Part shown: piece by piece, positions 1-6,104 of the stretch | How positions within the stretch are numbered: the stretch's first letter is position 1 | How the letters are laid out: each line of letters starts with the position of its first letter | NCBI GenBank assembly: GCA_003567055.1 | Contig: PXAW01000135.1 | Span: 1-6,104, forward strand | Reading direction: 5' to 3' | DNA from: Hyphomicrobiales bacterium | Lineage (GTDB): Bacteria; Pseudomonadota; Alphaproteobacteria; Rhizobiales; Beijerinckiaceae | DNA length: 6,104 nucleotides | Notes under the pieces: generated by a model | Database searches by the model: none | Told to the model about the DNA's origin: nothing | The model's input: the letters and a program-made list of their open reading frames with translations, nothing else | Program-made: the position numbers and the translations under genes

Positions 1-65
1 AATCCTCGAATCGAAGTCAAATTATGGAACTGCCGTAAAGGAAGATACAATCCTCGCGCGGCGGT

Positions 66-3000
66 TTAGCGTGGGATGAAATAACGGTCCGGTGTCGCGC
101 CCTCGATCTTTCTGACGATCCCGCGCGCGGCCAGCGCTTCGAGTGCTGCCTGCACCCGGGCACGGCGTTGCTTGCTGTTCTTTCCCGCAAAGGCTTGTGC
201 GATCGTCAGATCGGGCGCTGGTGAGGGGATGCTCACCAGCAGGCGGCGGATGACGCGCAGCTGTTCACCGGTATCCTTCGGCCAGGGCAGGCGAATTTCC
301 GGAATCTGTATGACGGTTTCGCCGAAGAGCTGCTCGTCCGGCGGCTCCGGCAGCTTGTGGGCCAGACGCGGGATCTGGAAATCCGGGCGCAGCCAGCGCA
401 CGCGGCCCTGCTGTTCTTCGCGCTGGCGCTCCTGGTTGAGCGCGACGAGGGCGCTCAACAGCTCTTCCTCTGCGGCAGCGAGCTTTGCGGGTTTTTCCTG
501 CGATAACGGCGTCGTCGCGCCGGGCTGGCCGACGAGAGCCGGCGCGAGATGCTCGAGCCCGTAGGCCCCGAGCACGGCGGCGTCGATCTCGTCATGAATC
601 TCGGCCAGAACCGAGATCAGCCCGGCCTCGTGAAAGTCCCGCTCGGCCTCGCTCATCGGCTTCCTGACGAGCCCCGCCGCGCGCAGGCGCAGCTGTTCGA
701 GCGCGTTGTAGAGCCCGGTCATGGTGATGAAGGAATGGGCGGCGATGCGCTCCTTGCGGAACGCGTCGAGCTTCTCGCCGAGCGCGCGCAGCCGCGTGCG
801 CAGGGCCGCCTGGGAATGGTCCTCGGGCAGGCGCGGATCGAGGCAGGGCGGGAAGGGGAAGGTGTCGAAGACGCGCGTCTTCACATAGACGCTGTCGAGG
901 GCATAGACGCCGATCTTGCCGGCATTGGCCTGGAACCACCAGCAATGCAGCGAGGAGGAGAGCACCGCGAGCAGCGCCGCATCATCGCTGCCGATATTGA
1001 TCAGCTTGTTATCCGGCCGCACCTCGCCATCGAGGAACTGAAAGAAGCGGTGCTTGGCGGTCTCGATGGTGGTGATGTAGCGCGGCAGGCCGTCGAGGAA
1101 GGCGCGCAGTTCCTTGTGGGTCGCGCCGAACCACCACCAGTTCTCGCGCCGGAACTTCATGTTGTTCTGGTCGCGCTCCGGCTTCACCCGTTCGAGCACG
1201 TGCTGGTAGACCGCCGGAAAACGCGCCTCGACCTCCTCGCGCGCGAGCGGATAGAGATCGATCACCTTCACCCCGCGCGGGCGCCCGGCGAGGTCGCGGC
1301 CATTGCGGTAATCGCGGATATGCGCGTCGAGCCCTTCGACGCGCCCCAGCCCCAGCGTCTTCGCCTGTCGCGGCGTGACCATGAACCCGGCGCCGTGCAG
1401 CACGACGCCACGGCTGCAAAGCGCCTCATTGGCGGCAAGCGCCCGCGCCTGGCTCAGATCGGCGCCGAGCGTCAGCTTCGCCCGGATCATCCCCGTCCTG
1501 CGCGCGAGCTCGACGCGCGGGGTATCCGTCTTGAGATCGGCTTCCTCGGTGACGGTTTCGAGCACGCCCTCCTGCCGACCGCGCTCGCATACCGTCATCG
1601 CGATCCGCACGGCGGCCTTGTCGGGCGCCTTGAGCCAGGGATGATCGGGGATGGCATAGACCAGCGAGAGCGGCTCACGCGCTTCGAGATGGCGCTCGAT
1701 GACGCGGCGCGAGAAGGTCTGGGTGATCGAATTGGTGGTGATGAAACCGAAGCGAATCAGCGGGTTGCAAGAATTTTTTGAATTCTTGCGCAAGAGTCGA
1801 ACTGCCGCCTCGTCCCAGAAATGCATGACGAAATCGGCGCCGCCGGGAACCTTTGGGCGCGCCTTGAGGCAGGCTTCCCGGTAGCCGTCGCCGAGTTCCT
1901 CGCGCATGTCCTTGCCGCCGATGAAGGGCGGGTTGCCGATGATGAACTCGACCTCCGGCCAGGGCGCCGGGCGCGGATTGCGGTAATCGTAGAGCGGGAT
2001 GCGGGCGCTCGGATCAGGCACCGGATCGCCGCTGACCGGGTGCGGGCGATGGCTGATCCTGTCCCATTTCGTGACCGGCGCGCCGTTCGCGTCACAGCGC
2101 GGGATCTTCGCATCCGCATCCAGAATCGCATCCTGATGGCGGATCGTGCCATAGGCCTGGAGGATCGGCTCGGGCAGGGAGGCGAGGTTGATGGTGCGCC
2201 GCTGCCATTTGATATAGCCGATCCAGAGCACCAGATCGGCGATGGGGACGGCGCGGGGATTGAGTTCGAGCCCGTAGAACTGCTTCGGGCTCACCGTCTC
2301 GCCCTCCATGGCGAGGCGCGCCTGGTCCTCGCCCAGCGCATCAAGCGCCTCCAGCACCTCGCCTTCGAGGCGCTTGAGCATTTCGAGCGCGACATAGAGG
2401 AAATTCCCGGTGCCGCAGGCGGGATCGAGCACGCGGATGGTGCACAGGCGGTGGTGGTAGGCACGGATGACCGCGACGGCGCCGCGATCATCGCCCGCCT
2501 CGTGCAGGACATCGGCGCGGGTGCGCGCTTCGTCCCATTCGGCGCGCAGCGGATCGAGGATGGTGGGCACGACGAGACGCTCGACATAGGCGCGCGGCGT
2601 GTAATGGGCGCCGAGTCGCGCCCGCTCGCGGGAATCAAGAGCGCGTTCGAGCAGGGTGCCGAAAATCGCCGGCTCGACATCGCGCCAGTCATAGGATGCG
2701 GCGATGGCGAGCTCGTTCAGCTCTTCATGGGCGAGCGGGAGCGCGGTAGCGTCCTTGAACAAGGTCCCGTTGAAGCGCTTGATCGTCGCCATCAGGCGCG
2801 GCTCGAAACCGCCGCGATCCATTCGGCTCCACAGATCGGTCAGCGCCGGTACGGCATTGTCCGGCTTCAGCTTGAGCTGGCCGAGGAGGTCGCGAAAGCC
2901 GCGCTCGGGGAGCAGGCCGGAATCCTCGGCGAACATGGTGAAGAGGCAGCGCATCAGGAATTGCGCCACCTCCGCCGGCGGGTGACGCTTCTCCAGCCGG

Positions 3001-3626
3001 CGTGCGACGCGGGCGAGGCGCGCGGCGATGACCCGCGTCACCCGCGATGCGTGGCGTGTCGGGTCGAGCTTGCGCGGTGCGGTGAAGACCGCCCTCAGCC
3101 GCTTGCGGATCTCGTCGCGGCGCAGATCATCCAGGCTGATCCGGTAGGAATTGCGATCGGGAAAATGCGCGTAGTTCTTCCCCAGCCCCGAGAAATCGGC
3201 ATAGATCTCGATCGCCTGCCCGACATCGACGGTGATCAGGAAGGGCGGGTAGCCGTGATCGACGGGCAGGGCCCGCGCGTAATTCTCCGCCTGCCGCCGC
3301 GCCTCGGCCATGACCCGGTCCCAGCCCGGCCGGGCAACGCGGCGCGCCGGCGCATCCGGAATCTGCCGGCGCTTCGATTGCTTGGCTTCGAGAATGAAAT
3401 GATCGCGCTTGTAGCAATCGATATAGCCGGGCGTGGTGGTGCCGTCGGGATGCGTGAAATCGACCCGGCGCTCGAACACGTAGTCGTTGCGCTCATGATC
3501 CGGCCCGGCCATGCCCGGCGGCGCCACATCGAGCGCCGCGCAGAGCCTCTGCACGAAGATCTGATAATTCGAGCGCTCCGCTCCGCCAGAGGAGGCCTGC
3601 GCTTCGGCAATGAAATCTTCGAGCAT
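66..3626 (-). CDS. MmeI-like type IIL/IIG restriction-modification enzyme (fused nuclease and N6-adenine methyltransferase)
   Basis: Single-chain enzyme expected to methylate adenine in a short asymmetric site and to cut DNA at a distance. Numbering from the ATG at 3626: the PD-(D/E)XK nuclease motif is D70-X9-E80-A-K82, with the spacing known for MmeI. A helical spacer includes FLMRCLFTMFAED (223-235). The GAHYTP segment (339-344) leads into SAM motif I, LDPACGTGNF (400-409). GLELNP is at 452-457 and catalytic NPPF at 565-568, the gamma N6A order. FGFITTNS is at 626-633. A target recognition region spans roughly 635-925 (WWWFG at 830-834), then a helical part and a winged-helix-like tail (about 1115-1186). 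No frame breaks are visible. The in-frame GTG at 3638 is an alternative start; neither start has a clear Shine-Dalgarno. KNSKNSCNPL (614-623) is odd, AT-rich and palindromic in DNA. A DISARM DrmMI- or BREX PglX-like methylase is the alternative, but no partner genes of those systems are seen here and the nuclease motif argues for type IIL. Specificity cannot be read by eye. Confidence 0.9.
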   Translation of the reverse strand: MLEDFIAEAQASSGGAERSNYQIFVQRLCAALDVAPPGMAGPDHERNDYVFERRVDFTHPDGTTTPGYIDCYKRDHFILEAKQSKRRQIPDAPARRVARPGWDRVMAEARRQAENYARALPVDHGYPPFLITVDVGQAIEIYADFSGLGKNYAHFPDRNSYRISLDDLRRDEIRKRLRAVFTAPRKLDPTRHASRVTRVIAARLARVARRLEKRHPPAEVAQFLMRCLFTMFAEDSGLLPERGFRDLLGQLKLKPDNAVPALTDLWSRMDRGGFEPRLMATIKRFNGTLFKDATALPLAHEELNELAIAASYDWRDVEPAIFGTLLERALDSRERARLGAHYTPRAYVERLVVPTILDPLRAEWDEARTRADVLHEAGDDRGAVAVIRAYHHRLCTIRVLDPACGTGNFLYVALEMLKRLEGEVLEALDALGEDQARLAMEGETVSPKQFYGLELNPRAVPIADLVLWIGYIKWQRRTINLASLPEPILQAYGTIRHQDAILDADAKIPRCDANGAPVTKWDRISHRPHPVSGDPVPDPSARIPLYDYRNPRPAPWPEVEFIIGNPPFIGGKDMREELGDGYREACLKARPKVPGGADFVMHFWDEAAVRLLRKNSKNSCNPLIRFGFITTNSITQTFSRRVIERHLEAREPLSLVYAIPDHPWLKAPDKAAVRIAMTVCERGRQEGVLETVTEEADLKTDTPRVELARRTGMIRAKLTLGADLSQARALAANEALCSRGVVLHGAGFMVTPRQAKTLGLGRVEGLDAHIRDYRNGRDLAGRPRGVKVIDLYPLAREEVEARFPAVYQHVLERVKPERDQNNMKFRRENWWWFGATHKELRAFLDGLPRYITTIETAKHRFFQFLDGEVRPDNKLINIGSDDAALLAVLSSSLHCWWFQANAGKIGVYALDSVYVKTRVFDTFPFPPCLDPRLPEDHSQAALRTRLRALGEKLDAFRKERIAAHSFITMTGLYNALEQLRLRAAGLVRKPMSEAERDFHEAGLISVLAEIHDEIDAAVLGAYGLEHLAPALVGQPGATTPLSQEKPAKLAAAEEELLSALVALNQERQREEQQGRVRWLRPDFQIPRLAHKLPEPPDEQLFGETVIQIPEIRLPWPKDTGEQLRVIRRLLVSIPSPAPDLTIAQAFAGKNSKQRRARVQAALEALAARGIVRKIEGATPDRYFIPR
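1767..1794. repeat. 9-bp inverted repeat with overlapping palindrome inside the methyltransferase domain
   Basis: GCAAGAATT (1767-1775) and AATTCTTGC (1781-1789) form a perfect 9-bp inverted repeat around the 5-base loop TTTTG. The right arm overlaps a second 10-bp palindrome, CTTGCGCAAG (1785-1794). The stretch is AT-rich inside a GC-rich gene and includes a run of six T. It is read in frame as KNSKNSC, between the catalytic NPPF motif and FGFITTNS. It may be a small inserted palindromic element, but that needs comparison with homologues. Confidence 0.6.
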
Positions 3627-3659
3627 GACCAGCTGCACACGTATGACGGGTGCAATCAG

Positions 3660-3687
3660 TCAATACAACTTACACGATGGTTGTCCA
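3660..3687 (-). promoter_or_regulatory. weak candidate promoter of the R-M gene
   Basis: On the minus strand TGGACA (3682-3687, five of six to TTGACA) is 16 bases from TATTGA (3660-3665, three of six to TATAAT). A start around 3650 would give a very short leader before the GTG at 3638 or the ATG at 3626. That would fit the missing Shine-Dalgarno, but the -10 is poor. Read-through from the membrane-protein genes is the alternative. Confidence 0.25.
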
Positions 3688-3704
3688 GCGCGATTATGCG
3701 CGCT
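3687..3704. repeat. AGCGCG-N6-CGCGCT inverted repeat between membrane gene and R-M gene
   Basis: Perfect 6-bp GC-rich arms around the loop ATTATG, in the roughly 100-base gap after the stop at 3736. It abuts the candidate -35 of the R-M gene. It could be an operator or an RNA hairpin at the end of the membrane-gene transcript. No T tract follows on the minus strand, so it is not a classical terminator. Confidence 0.35.
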
Positions 3705-3735
3705 CAGCGTGTATAGAGTTTATTCTTGGTTGTGT

Positions 3736-4122
3736 CTATGGTTGGCGATGAAAAGAGGCGAGGCGCTCGCGTACGCTGTCGACCAGATCCGCCGTCGCCG
3801 AAATGATCATCGAGAAACTCGCATAGGCGAGCAATGTGGTGCCGATGCCGAAGACATGTGCTGAATCGCTTTGGATGCGGCTCCATGCCTCGATGGCCTC
3901 GGTATTGCCCTGCCATTCATTGAAATTGATGGCGACGCAGTTCCACAACAGAATTGCCAAGGGTACCGTCGAGAACGGATAGCTGGATATCTGTTTGACG
4001 AGATGGAACAAGTGAGCCCAACGGATTCGCATCAGCATGAAGACTACGCCCGCCAGCAGCGCAAACAGCACGCCAAATAAAATTGTCAGCGTCGCAACCG
4101 CTTCCGGCCCGAGAACAGCCAT
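3736..4122 (-). CDS. small hypothetical membrane protein, three predicted TM segments
   Basis: I do not recognise this 128-residue protein. Three hydrophobic stretches look like membrane helices: about 10-31 (TLTILFGVLFALLAGVVF region), 49-67 and 88-112. A basic turn, RIRWAHLFHLVK (32-43), follows the first. A polar loop with NEWQGN and EAIEAW lies between the second and third, and the tail is charged (DSVRERLASFHRQP). No enzymatic motif is visible. The ATG at 4122 was chosen because the longer open frame upstream (to 4314) is rich in Arg, Ser and Pro, as an antisense or off-frame shadow would be. A GTG directly before the ATG is possible. No Shine-Dalgarno precedes it, so it may depend on translation of the preceding frame, whose stop is 16 bases upstream. 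It could instead be the C-terminal part of one protein interrupted by a frameshift. The type IIL R-M gene follows after roughly 100 bases. Function unknown. Confidence 0.55.
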   Translation of the reverse strand: MAVLGPEAVATLTILFGVLFALLAGVVFMLMRIRWAHLFHLVKQISSYPFSTVPLAILLWNCVAINFNEWQGNTEAIEAWSRIQSDSAHVFGIGTTLLAYASFSMIISATADLVDSVRERLASFHRQP

Positions 4123-4138
4123 CACTTGAATCGTGTCG

Positions 4139-4369
4139 TCAGGACGATGTATCGCCGGCAGGCCAAATCGCCCGAAGAAGCTTCGGTAAGCCGATAACCA
4201 ACGCAGCCACAAGGGTCGACAGCACGAAGATGGCCGGTTCGGCGAGATTCGAGGCGATCTGCGCGGTGGCGGCAACGATGATTGCCACCGTGCAGAAAAG
4301 CCTGATCGTATCAACCAGATTCCGCGACATGCTCTTCACCGAAAGTTGCGCCGTAGTGCGAAATGCCAT
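4139..4369 (-). CDS. small hypothetical membrane protein, two predicted TM segments
   Basis: An unrecognised 76-residue protein. A basic, polar N-terminus (MAFRTTAQLSVKSMSRN) leads into two hydrophobic segments, about 23-42 (IRLFCTVAIIVAATAQIASN) and 46-64 (PAIFVLSTLVAALVIGL), joined by a very short turn, as in a membrane hairpin. It ends in KLLRAIWPAGDTSS. The ATG at 4369 has an AGGA about 11 bases upstream, rather far. The internal ATG at 4330 has GGTGA five bases upstream and is an equally good start, giving 63 residues. A promoter candidate lies about 40 bases upstream. The stop is 16 bases before the next membrane frame, which is in a different phase, so the pair may be an operon or one broken gene. 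No link to a known toxin, holin or immunity family is evident to me. Confidence 0.5.
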   Translation of the reverse strand: MAFRTTAQLSVKSMSRNLVDTIRLFCTVAIIVAATAQIASNLAEPAIFVLSTLVAALVIGLPKLLRAIWPAGDTSS

Positions 4370-4406
4370 ACCCGAATATATCCTGTTTAGTCCGCGTTTG
4401 GATGCA

Positions 4407-4437
4407 ATTATGTAGTGTTTTTTGCCACATTTGGCAA
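4407..4437 (-). promoter_or_regulatory. candidate promoter of the small membrane-protein genes
   Basis: Read on the minus strand, TTGCCA (4432-4437) matches the -35 consensus TTGACA at five of six positions. CATAAT (4407-4412) matches the -10 consensus TATAAT at five of six. The spacing is 19 bases, slightly long. A start near 4400 would leave a leader of about 30 bases before the ATG at 4369. The stretch is markedly AT-rich against its surroundings. This is consensus matching by eye only. Confidence 0.4.
4422..4437. promoter_or_regulatory. TTGCCA-N4-TGGCAA inverted repeat, possible operator
   Basis: A perfect 6-bp dyad with a 4-base centre (CATT on the plus strand). One arm coincides with the candidate -35 hexamer of the membrane-protein genes, a common position for a repressor site. 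It is not followed by a T tract in either reading direction (on the minus strand it is followed by A residues), so a rho-independent terminator is unlikely. No regulator gene is present in the window. Confidence 0.3.
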
Positions 4438-4486
4438 CCCAAAATAATGATAGGTGTCATTTTTCGCCGAACATGTCGCCGTCATT

Positions 4487-5791
4487 TCACCCCCTCTCCC
4501 GCCGTAACTTTTCCCACCAGTCGAGCCGTTTGCGGATGTCGCGTTCGAAGCCGCGATCGACCGGGTCGTAGAAGCGTTGCCGGCCGAGTTTCTCCGGCCA
4601 GTAATCCTGCCCCGAAAACGCGTCCGGCGCATCGTGATCATAGGCGTAGCCCGCGCCGTAGCCCTCCTGCTTCATCAGTTTGGTGGGAGCGTTGAGGATG
4701 GTCTTCGGCGGCATCAGCGAGCCGTGTTCCTTCGCCGTGCGCATGGAGGCTTTGTAGGCGTTGTAGAGCGCGTTCGATTTCGGCGCGGTGGCGAGATAGA
4801 CCGCGGCCTGGGCCAGCGCGAGCTCGCCCTCCGGCGAGCCGAGGAAGTCGTAGGCGTCTTTCGCCGCATTCGCGATGACGAGCGCCTGCGGGTCGGCCAG
4901 CCCGATATCCTCGAATGCCATGCGCACCAGCCGGCGCGCGATGAACAGGCGATCCTCGCCGCCATCGAGCATGCGCGCGAGATAATACAAGGCCGCGTCG
5001 GGATCGGAGCCGCGCACGCATTTGTGCAGGGCGCTGACGAGATTGTAATGGCCCTCCTGCCCCTTGTCATAGATCGGCGCGCGGCGCTGGATCACGGAGA
5101 CGAGCCCCGCCGTATCGAAGGTCTCGTCCTCGCCGGCGGAACGCCAGAGCTCCTCGGCGAGGGTGAGCGCGGCGCGCCCGTCGCCATCGGCCATGCGCGC
5201 GAGCGCGGCGCGGGCATCCGCGTCGAGGGGGAGGGGGCGCTGCATGATCGCTTCGGCGCGGGTGAGCAATTGCCCGATCGCTTCCTCGTCGAGCGCCTGG
5301 AAGGTGAGCACGCGGGCGCGCGAGAGCAGGGCGGCATTGAGCTCGAAGGAGGGGTTCTCGGTGGTGGCCCCCACCAGCGTGATGGTGCCGTCCTCCATCA
5401 CGGGCAGGAAGGCATCGAGCTGGGCGCGGTTAAAGCGGTGGATCTCGTCGACGAAGAGCAGCGTCGCGGTGCCGGTGGAGCGCCGGGCGCGGGCGGCCTC
5501 AAAAACCTTCTTGAGATCGGCCACGCCCGAGAAGATCGCGGAGATCTGCTCGAAATGCAGGCTCGTCTCATGCGCGAGCAGCCGCGCCACCGTCGTCTTG
5601 CCGGTGCCGGGCGGGCCCCAGAAGATCAGCGAGCCGATCGAACCGGTGCGCAACAGCCGCGTCAGCGCCCCCTCGGGACCGACGAGGTGATCCTGCCCGA
5701 CCACTTCGTCGAGCTTTTGCGGGCGCATCCTGTCGGCCAGCGGGCGCGCGAGATCCTTGTCGAGGCCGGCGGAGGCGAAGAGATCGCTCAC
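4487..5791 (-). CDS. rarA: replication-associated recombination protein A (AAA+ ATPase RarA/MgsA)
   Basis: DNA-dependent AAA+ ATPase of the RarA/MgsA/WRNIP1 family, related to clamp-loader subunits and RuvB. It acts in the cytoplasm at stalled forks and single-stranded DNA ends. The 434-residue product fits the family (E. coli RarA is 447). Visible motifs: N-terminal LADRMRPQKLDEVVGQDHLVG (18-38), Walker A GPPGTGKTT (59-67), Walker B LLFVDEIHR (111-119), sensor 1 GATTENPSF (141-149) and the arginine-finger SRAR (157-160). The lid contains DGDGRAAL (202-209). The C-terminal MgsA region includes HKCVRGSDPDAALYYLARM (256-274), EDIGLADP (294-301) and GYGAGYAYDHD (377-387). The GTG at 5791 is chosen because MSDLFASAG matches the family N-terminus and lies four bases after the upstream protease stop. 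The next ATG would remove the conserved N-terminal motif, and the frame further upstream is a shadow of the protease gene. All catalytic motifs are intact. Confidence 0.96.
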   Translation of the reverse strand: MSDLFASAGLDKDLARPLADRMRPQKLDEVVGQDHLVGPEGALTRLLRTGSIGSLIFWGPPGTGKTTVARLLAHETSLHFEQISAIFSGVADLKKVFEAARARRSTGTATLLFVDEIHRFNRAQLDAFLPVMEDGTITLVGATTENPSFELNAALLSRARVLTFQALDEEAIGQLLTRAEAIMQRPLPLDADARAALARMADGDGRAALTLAEELWRSAGEDETFDTAGLVSVIQRRAPIYDKGQEGHYNLVSALHKCVRGSDPDAALYYLARMLDGGEDRLFIARRLVRMAFEDIGLADPQALVIANAAKDAYDFLGSPEGELALAQAAVYLATAPKSNALYNAYKASMRTAKEHGSLMPPKTILNAPTKLMKQEGYGAGYAYDHDAPDAFSGQDYWPEKLGRQRFYDPVDRGFERDIRKRLDWWEKLRRERG

Positions 5792-5795
5792 CGGA

Positions 5796-6104
5796 TCAGC
5801 CCCGCAACATGGTGGTGATGATCTGCCCGCCGCGATTGATCCGCATCGCCCAGGAGCGACCGCCCGCGAGCATGGCCTCGTCGAGCTCGCCGGTGCGGCG
5901 GATCTGCCGGTTGTTGACTTCCAGGATGATGTCGCCCGGGCGGAAGCCGTAGCTCGCGGCGATGGAGCGCGGGTCGATCTCGGTGACGACGACACCTTCG
6001 AGCCCCTGCTGGACCTGCAATTCCTCGGCAACGGCGGGGGAGAGGTTCACCACGGTGGCGCCGCCCAGGGGCGTGCGGCTGGCAATCGTCAGCGTCTCGC
6101 GCGG
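5796..6104 (-). CDS. Do/DegP-family periplasmic serine protease, C-terminal PDZ domain (5'-truncated by window edge)
   Basis: The frame is open to the right edge, so only the last 102 residues are seen and the gene's start lies outside. The visible part begins PRETLTIASRTPLGGATVV and continues through NLSPAVAEEL, GVVVTEIDP, the PDZ core GFRPGDIILEVNNRQI and a final strand ending RGGQIITTMLRG. This matches the second PDZ domain and C-terminus of Do-family (DegP/DegQ/HtrA) endoproteases, which degrade or chaperone misfolded envelope proteins in the periplasm. The His-Asp-Ser catalytic domain, first PDZ domain and signal peptide would be beyond the edge, so activity cannot be checked here. A GTG at 6053 is internal valine, not a start. 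rarA begins four bases after the TGA, implying a shared transcript. DegP and DegQ cannot be told apart from this fragment. Confidence 0.88.
   Translation of the reverse strand, partial: PRETLTIASRTPLGGATVVNLSPAVAEELQVQQGLEGVVVTEIDPRSIAASYGFRPGDIILEVNNRQIRRTGELDEAMLAGGRSWAMRINRGGQIITTMLRG

Noticed and set aside
1..56. Direct repeat AATCCTCG at 1-8 and 49-56, considered as an insertion footprint or attachment site
   Set aside because: Eight bases is too short to be meaningful here, and no integrase, tRNA end or mobile element lies nearby.
1773..1780. A_AAA_AAT heptamer in the R-M reading frame, as a programmed -1 frameshift site
   Set aside because: The phasing fits X_XXY_YYZ, but AAT is a weaker slip codon. 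The -1 frame continues into the body of the gene without encoding a recognisable alternative product, and no suitable downstream stimulator beyond the short palindrome is seen.
549..1781. Long open frame on the plus strand (410 codons) antisense to the R-M gene
   Set aside because: It is the complement of a GC-rich gene with strong codon bias. It is rich in Arg, Glu, Gly and Ala, lacks recognisable motifs, and conflicts with the well-supported methylase on the other strand.
1821..3716. Very long open frame on the plus strand (631 codons)
   Set aside because: It is antisense to the nuclease and methylase domains, where motifs on the minus strand are unambiguous. The composition is that of a mirror frame, and no family is recognised.
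3704..3916. 70-codon minus-strand frame overlapping the end of the membrane gene
   Set aside because: It is polar, Arg/His-rich and without motif. The overlapping frame with a clear third membrane segment is the better coding choice.
4083..4415. 110-codon plus-strand frame across the membrane-gene region
   Set aside because: It is less coherent than the minus-strand frames, which show clean alternating hydrophobic segments and charged ends. No promoter or Shine-Dalgarno signal is seen.
4443..4464. AATGA-N6-TCATT stem with flanking A/T runs after rarA, as a bidirectional terminator
   Set aside because: The stem is only five bp and AT-rich, with a mismatch on extension. It is too weak to call, although it is in the right place for a rarA terminator.
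4577..5818. Long open frame on the plus strand antisense to rarA
   Set aside because: The minus strand carries all RarA motifs. The plus-strand frame is low-complexity and is explained by GC-rich third positions.
5792..6031. N-terminal extension of the rarA frame by 80 codons
   Set aside because: The extension (Ser/Arg/Pro-rich) overlaps the PDZ domain of the protease in another phase. RarA starts at the GTG at 5791, as its conserved N-terminus shows.

Overview
The window reads as the chromosome of a GC-rich alphaproteobacterium, probably of the Hyphomicrobiales/Rhizobiales type. The grounds are the strong GC bias at third codon positions and the right-hand gene pair, a Do/DegP-like protease followed at once by rarA (mgsA), an arrangement I recall from that group. 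No taxonomic marker gene is present, so this is inference. Every gene I can support lies on the minus strand, so transcription runs from the right edge towards the left.

Right side (4487-6104): conserved housekeeping DNA. The C-terminal PDZ domain of a periplasmic Do-family serine protease enters from the right edge. Four bases after its stop comes rarA on a GTG start, a complete AAA+ ATPase of 434 residues that acts at stalled replication forks. The two are almost certainly co-transcribed and probably translationally coupled.

Middle (3627-4486): an AT-richer stretch of accessory character. It holds two short, unrecognised, hydrophobic reading frames in different phases, 76 and 128 residues, with two and three predicted membrane segments. 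They are either a small two-gene operon or one five-helix membrane protein broken by a frameshift. A plausible promoter with a TTGCCA-N4-TGGCAA dyad over its -35 lies upstream of them. A second, weaker promoter candidate and a GC-rich inverted repeat lie between them and the large gene that follows.

Left side (66-3626): a 1186-residue single-chain restriction-modification enzyme of the MmeI-like type IIL/IIG class. It has an N-terminal D-X9-E-X-K nuclease motif, a helical spacer, a gamma-class N6-adenine methyltransferase core (DPACGTGNF and NPPF), a target recognition region and a winged-helix-like C-terminus. It needs no separate specificity or nuclease subunit, so it is likely a complete solitary R-M system. 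In the methyltransferase core sits a small AT-rich island with a 9-bp perfect inverted repeat, which encodes an odd KNSKNSCNPL stretch. The leftmost 65 bases hold no gene.

Overall the window looks like a core protease-rarA operon followed by an accessory defence cassette. Whether the small membrane proteins take part in that defence is open, and is the most speculative and most interesting question here. I see no CRISPR array, tRNA, rRNA, transposase or integrase.
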